From NCBI GenBank assembly GCA_035507915.1, contig DATJNS010000084.1, positions 1 through 13,738 on the forward strand: a stretch of 13,738 nucleotides of DNA. Reading direction: 5' to 3'. The notes beneath the pieces were generated by a model that saw only the letters and a list, made by a program, of their open reading frames with translations, did no database searches and had not been told where the DNA came from. Within the stretch, counting starts at the first letter, position 1. Each line of letters starts with the position of its first letter. Positions 12,943 to 13,738 of the stretch are shown here, piece by piece. This DNA is from JACQAI01 sp035507915 (GTDB lineage Bacteria > Pseudomonadota > Alphaproteobacteria > Elsterales > Elsteraceae). The position numbers and the translations under genes were made by a program.

Positions 12943-13738
12943 GCGGGCAGGCTCCCGGGGCCTGCCTCGTAGGCGGCGATCTGGGCATCGACCAGGTGCT
13001 GCGCCGGCTCGCCGGCGCCGTTGCGCCGATACCAGTCGACCGTCCAGTCGAGCGCCTGATCGAGCGTGAGGCGCGGCCGCCAGCCGAGCCGCGCGCGCGC
13101 CTTGGCGCTGTCGAGGCGCAGCACGGCGGTCTCGTGCGGATGCTCGCCGGCCTGCGCGGTCCAGCCCGCTTGCGTGCCCCAGGCCCGCGCGACCCGTTCG
13201 ACCACCGCCGAGACCGATCGCGCATCGCGGTCGTCGGGGCCGAAATTCCATGCTTCGGCCGATTGCGCATCGCGCCACAGCCGCTCGGCCAGCACGAGAT
13301 AGCCGGCCAGCGGCTCGAGCACGTGCTGCCACGGGCGAATCGCGTCGGGATTGCGGAGCGCCACCGGGCGCCCCTGTGTGAACGCCCGGACGCAATCGGG
13401 CACCAGCCGATCGGCGGCCCAGTCGCCGCCGCCGATTACGTTGCCGGCGCGCGCCGATGCCAGCGCGACGGCCGTCGGCGCCGTGCCGAGGAAGGCCTGC
13501 CGATAGGCGCCGGTGACGAGCTCGGCGCACGCCTTGCTGCTGCTGTAGGGCTCGGCGCCGCCGAGCGGATCGGTCTCGCGATGGGGAGCGCCGTCGGCAT
13601 GCGCGAGATAGCACTTGTCGCTCGTCACGCTGACGATCGCACGCAGCCCGTCGAGCGTGCGCGCGGCCTCGAGAATGTGCGCGGTGCCCATGACGTTGGT
13701 CGCGAACGTGCCGACCGGATCGGCGTAGGAGCGGCGCA
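12939..13738 (-). CDS. rfbG: CDP-glucose 4,6-dehydratase, N-terminus outside window
   Basis: The frame is open to the last base, so the gene starts beyond the window; about 265 of the usual ~355 residues are visible. An ATG at 13691 is internal: the codons before it read SYADPVGTFATNV, which is typical family sequence. The enzyme makes CDP-4-keto-6-deoxyglucose from CDP-glucose using bound NAD. Seen: VTSDKCY, ETDPLGG, the catalytic YSSSKACAEL (Tyr-x-x-x-Lys), ARAGNVIGGGDWA with DRLVPD, and RPWQHVLEPLAGYL. The GGGDWA and RPWQHVLEPL segments set CDP-glucose dehydratases apart from dTDP-glucose dehydratases. The usual partner, glucose-1-phosphate cytidylyltransferase (rfbF), would be expected just upstream, outside the window. 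Its TGA overlaps the GTG of the C-methyltransferase. Only the N-terminal Rossmann glycine loop cannot be checked. Confidence 0.93.
   Translation of the reverse strand, partial: RRSYADPVGTFATNVMGTAHILEAARTLDGLRAIVSVTSDKCYLAHADGAPHRETDPLGGAEPYSSSKACAELVTGAYRQAFLGTAPTAVALASARAGNVIGGGDWAADRLVPDCVRAFTQGRPVALRNPDAIRPWQHVLEPLAGYLVLAERLWRDAQSAEAWNFGPDDRDARSVSAVVERVARAWGTQAGWTAQAGEHPHETAVLRLDSAKARARLGWRPRLTLDQALDWTVDWYRRNGAGEPAQHLVDAQIAAYEAGPGSLPA

Noticed and set aside
13689..13691. ATG at 13691 as the start of the CDP-glucose dehydratase
   Set aside because: Codons upstream on the minus strand continue typical family sequence (SYADPVGTFATNV) to the window edge, and a start here would remove the Rossmann domain.
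1..13738. tRNA, rRNA, CRISPR arrays, insertion sequences, attachment sites or long direct repeats
   Set aside because: None was seen on reading both strands; the window is almost entirely protein-coding, and the largest gaps are 58 and 86 bp.

Overview
This is a gene-dense, high-GC bacterial window with almost no non-coding DNA. It reads as part of a surface-polysaccharide (O-antigen, capsule or exopolysaccharide) locus. The GC-rich codon use and the mix of enzymes would fit an alphaproteobacterium. That is an impression from style, since no rRNA, ribosomal protein or other taxonomic marker lies in the window.

Left half, plus strand (1-6353). It holds the 3' part of a glycosyltransferase-like gene of unknown family, a divergent UDP-galactopyranose mutase (glf-like), and a 603-residue two-domain protein whose N-terminal half belongs to the same unknown family. 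A three-gene module follows: an SxtJ-type membrane protein, a 49-residue DUF5989-type membrane protein and a NodU/TobZ/SxtI-type O-carbamoyltransferase. The module is tightly spaced; the carbamoyltransferase ATG directly follows the TGA of the 49-residue gene.

Right half, minus strand (13738 down to 6366). Seven genes run together with overlapping or abutting start and stop codons: CDP-glucose 4,6-dehydratase (rfbG, cut by the window end), a TylCIII/TcaB9-type sugar C-methyltransferase, an RmlC-type cupin epimerase, an SDR-type 4-ketoreductase/epimerase, a third member of the unknown glycosyltransferase-like family with a fasciclin-like C-terminal half, a small helical TPR-like protein, and a five-helix membrane protein with an SGNH-hydrolase-like domain. 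The two operons converge with 12 bp between them.

How it may work together (inference). The first four minus-strand enzymes would turn CDP-glucose into a CDP-linked 3-C-methyl-6-deoxyhexose. The mutase would supply a furanose or related ring-rearranged sugar. The three paralogous glycosyltransferase-like proteins would assemble or modify the glycan, and the carbamoyltransferase and SGNH protein would decorate it. The least described part is this family of three proteins, which share an N-terminal domain but carry different C-terminal domains (fasciclin-like in two, Rossmann/methyltransferase-like in one). No nucleotidyltransferase, flippase, polymerase or exporter is visible, so the locus must extend beyond both ends.
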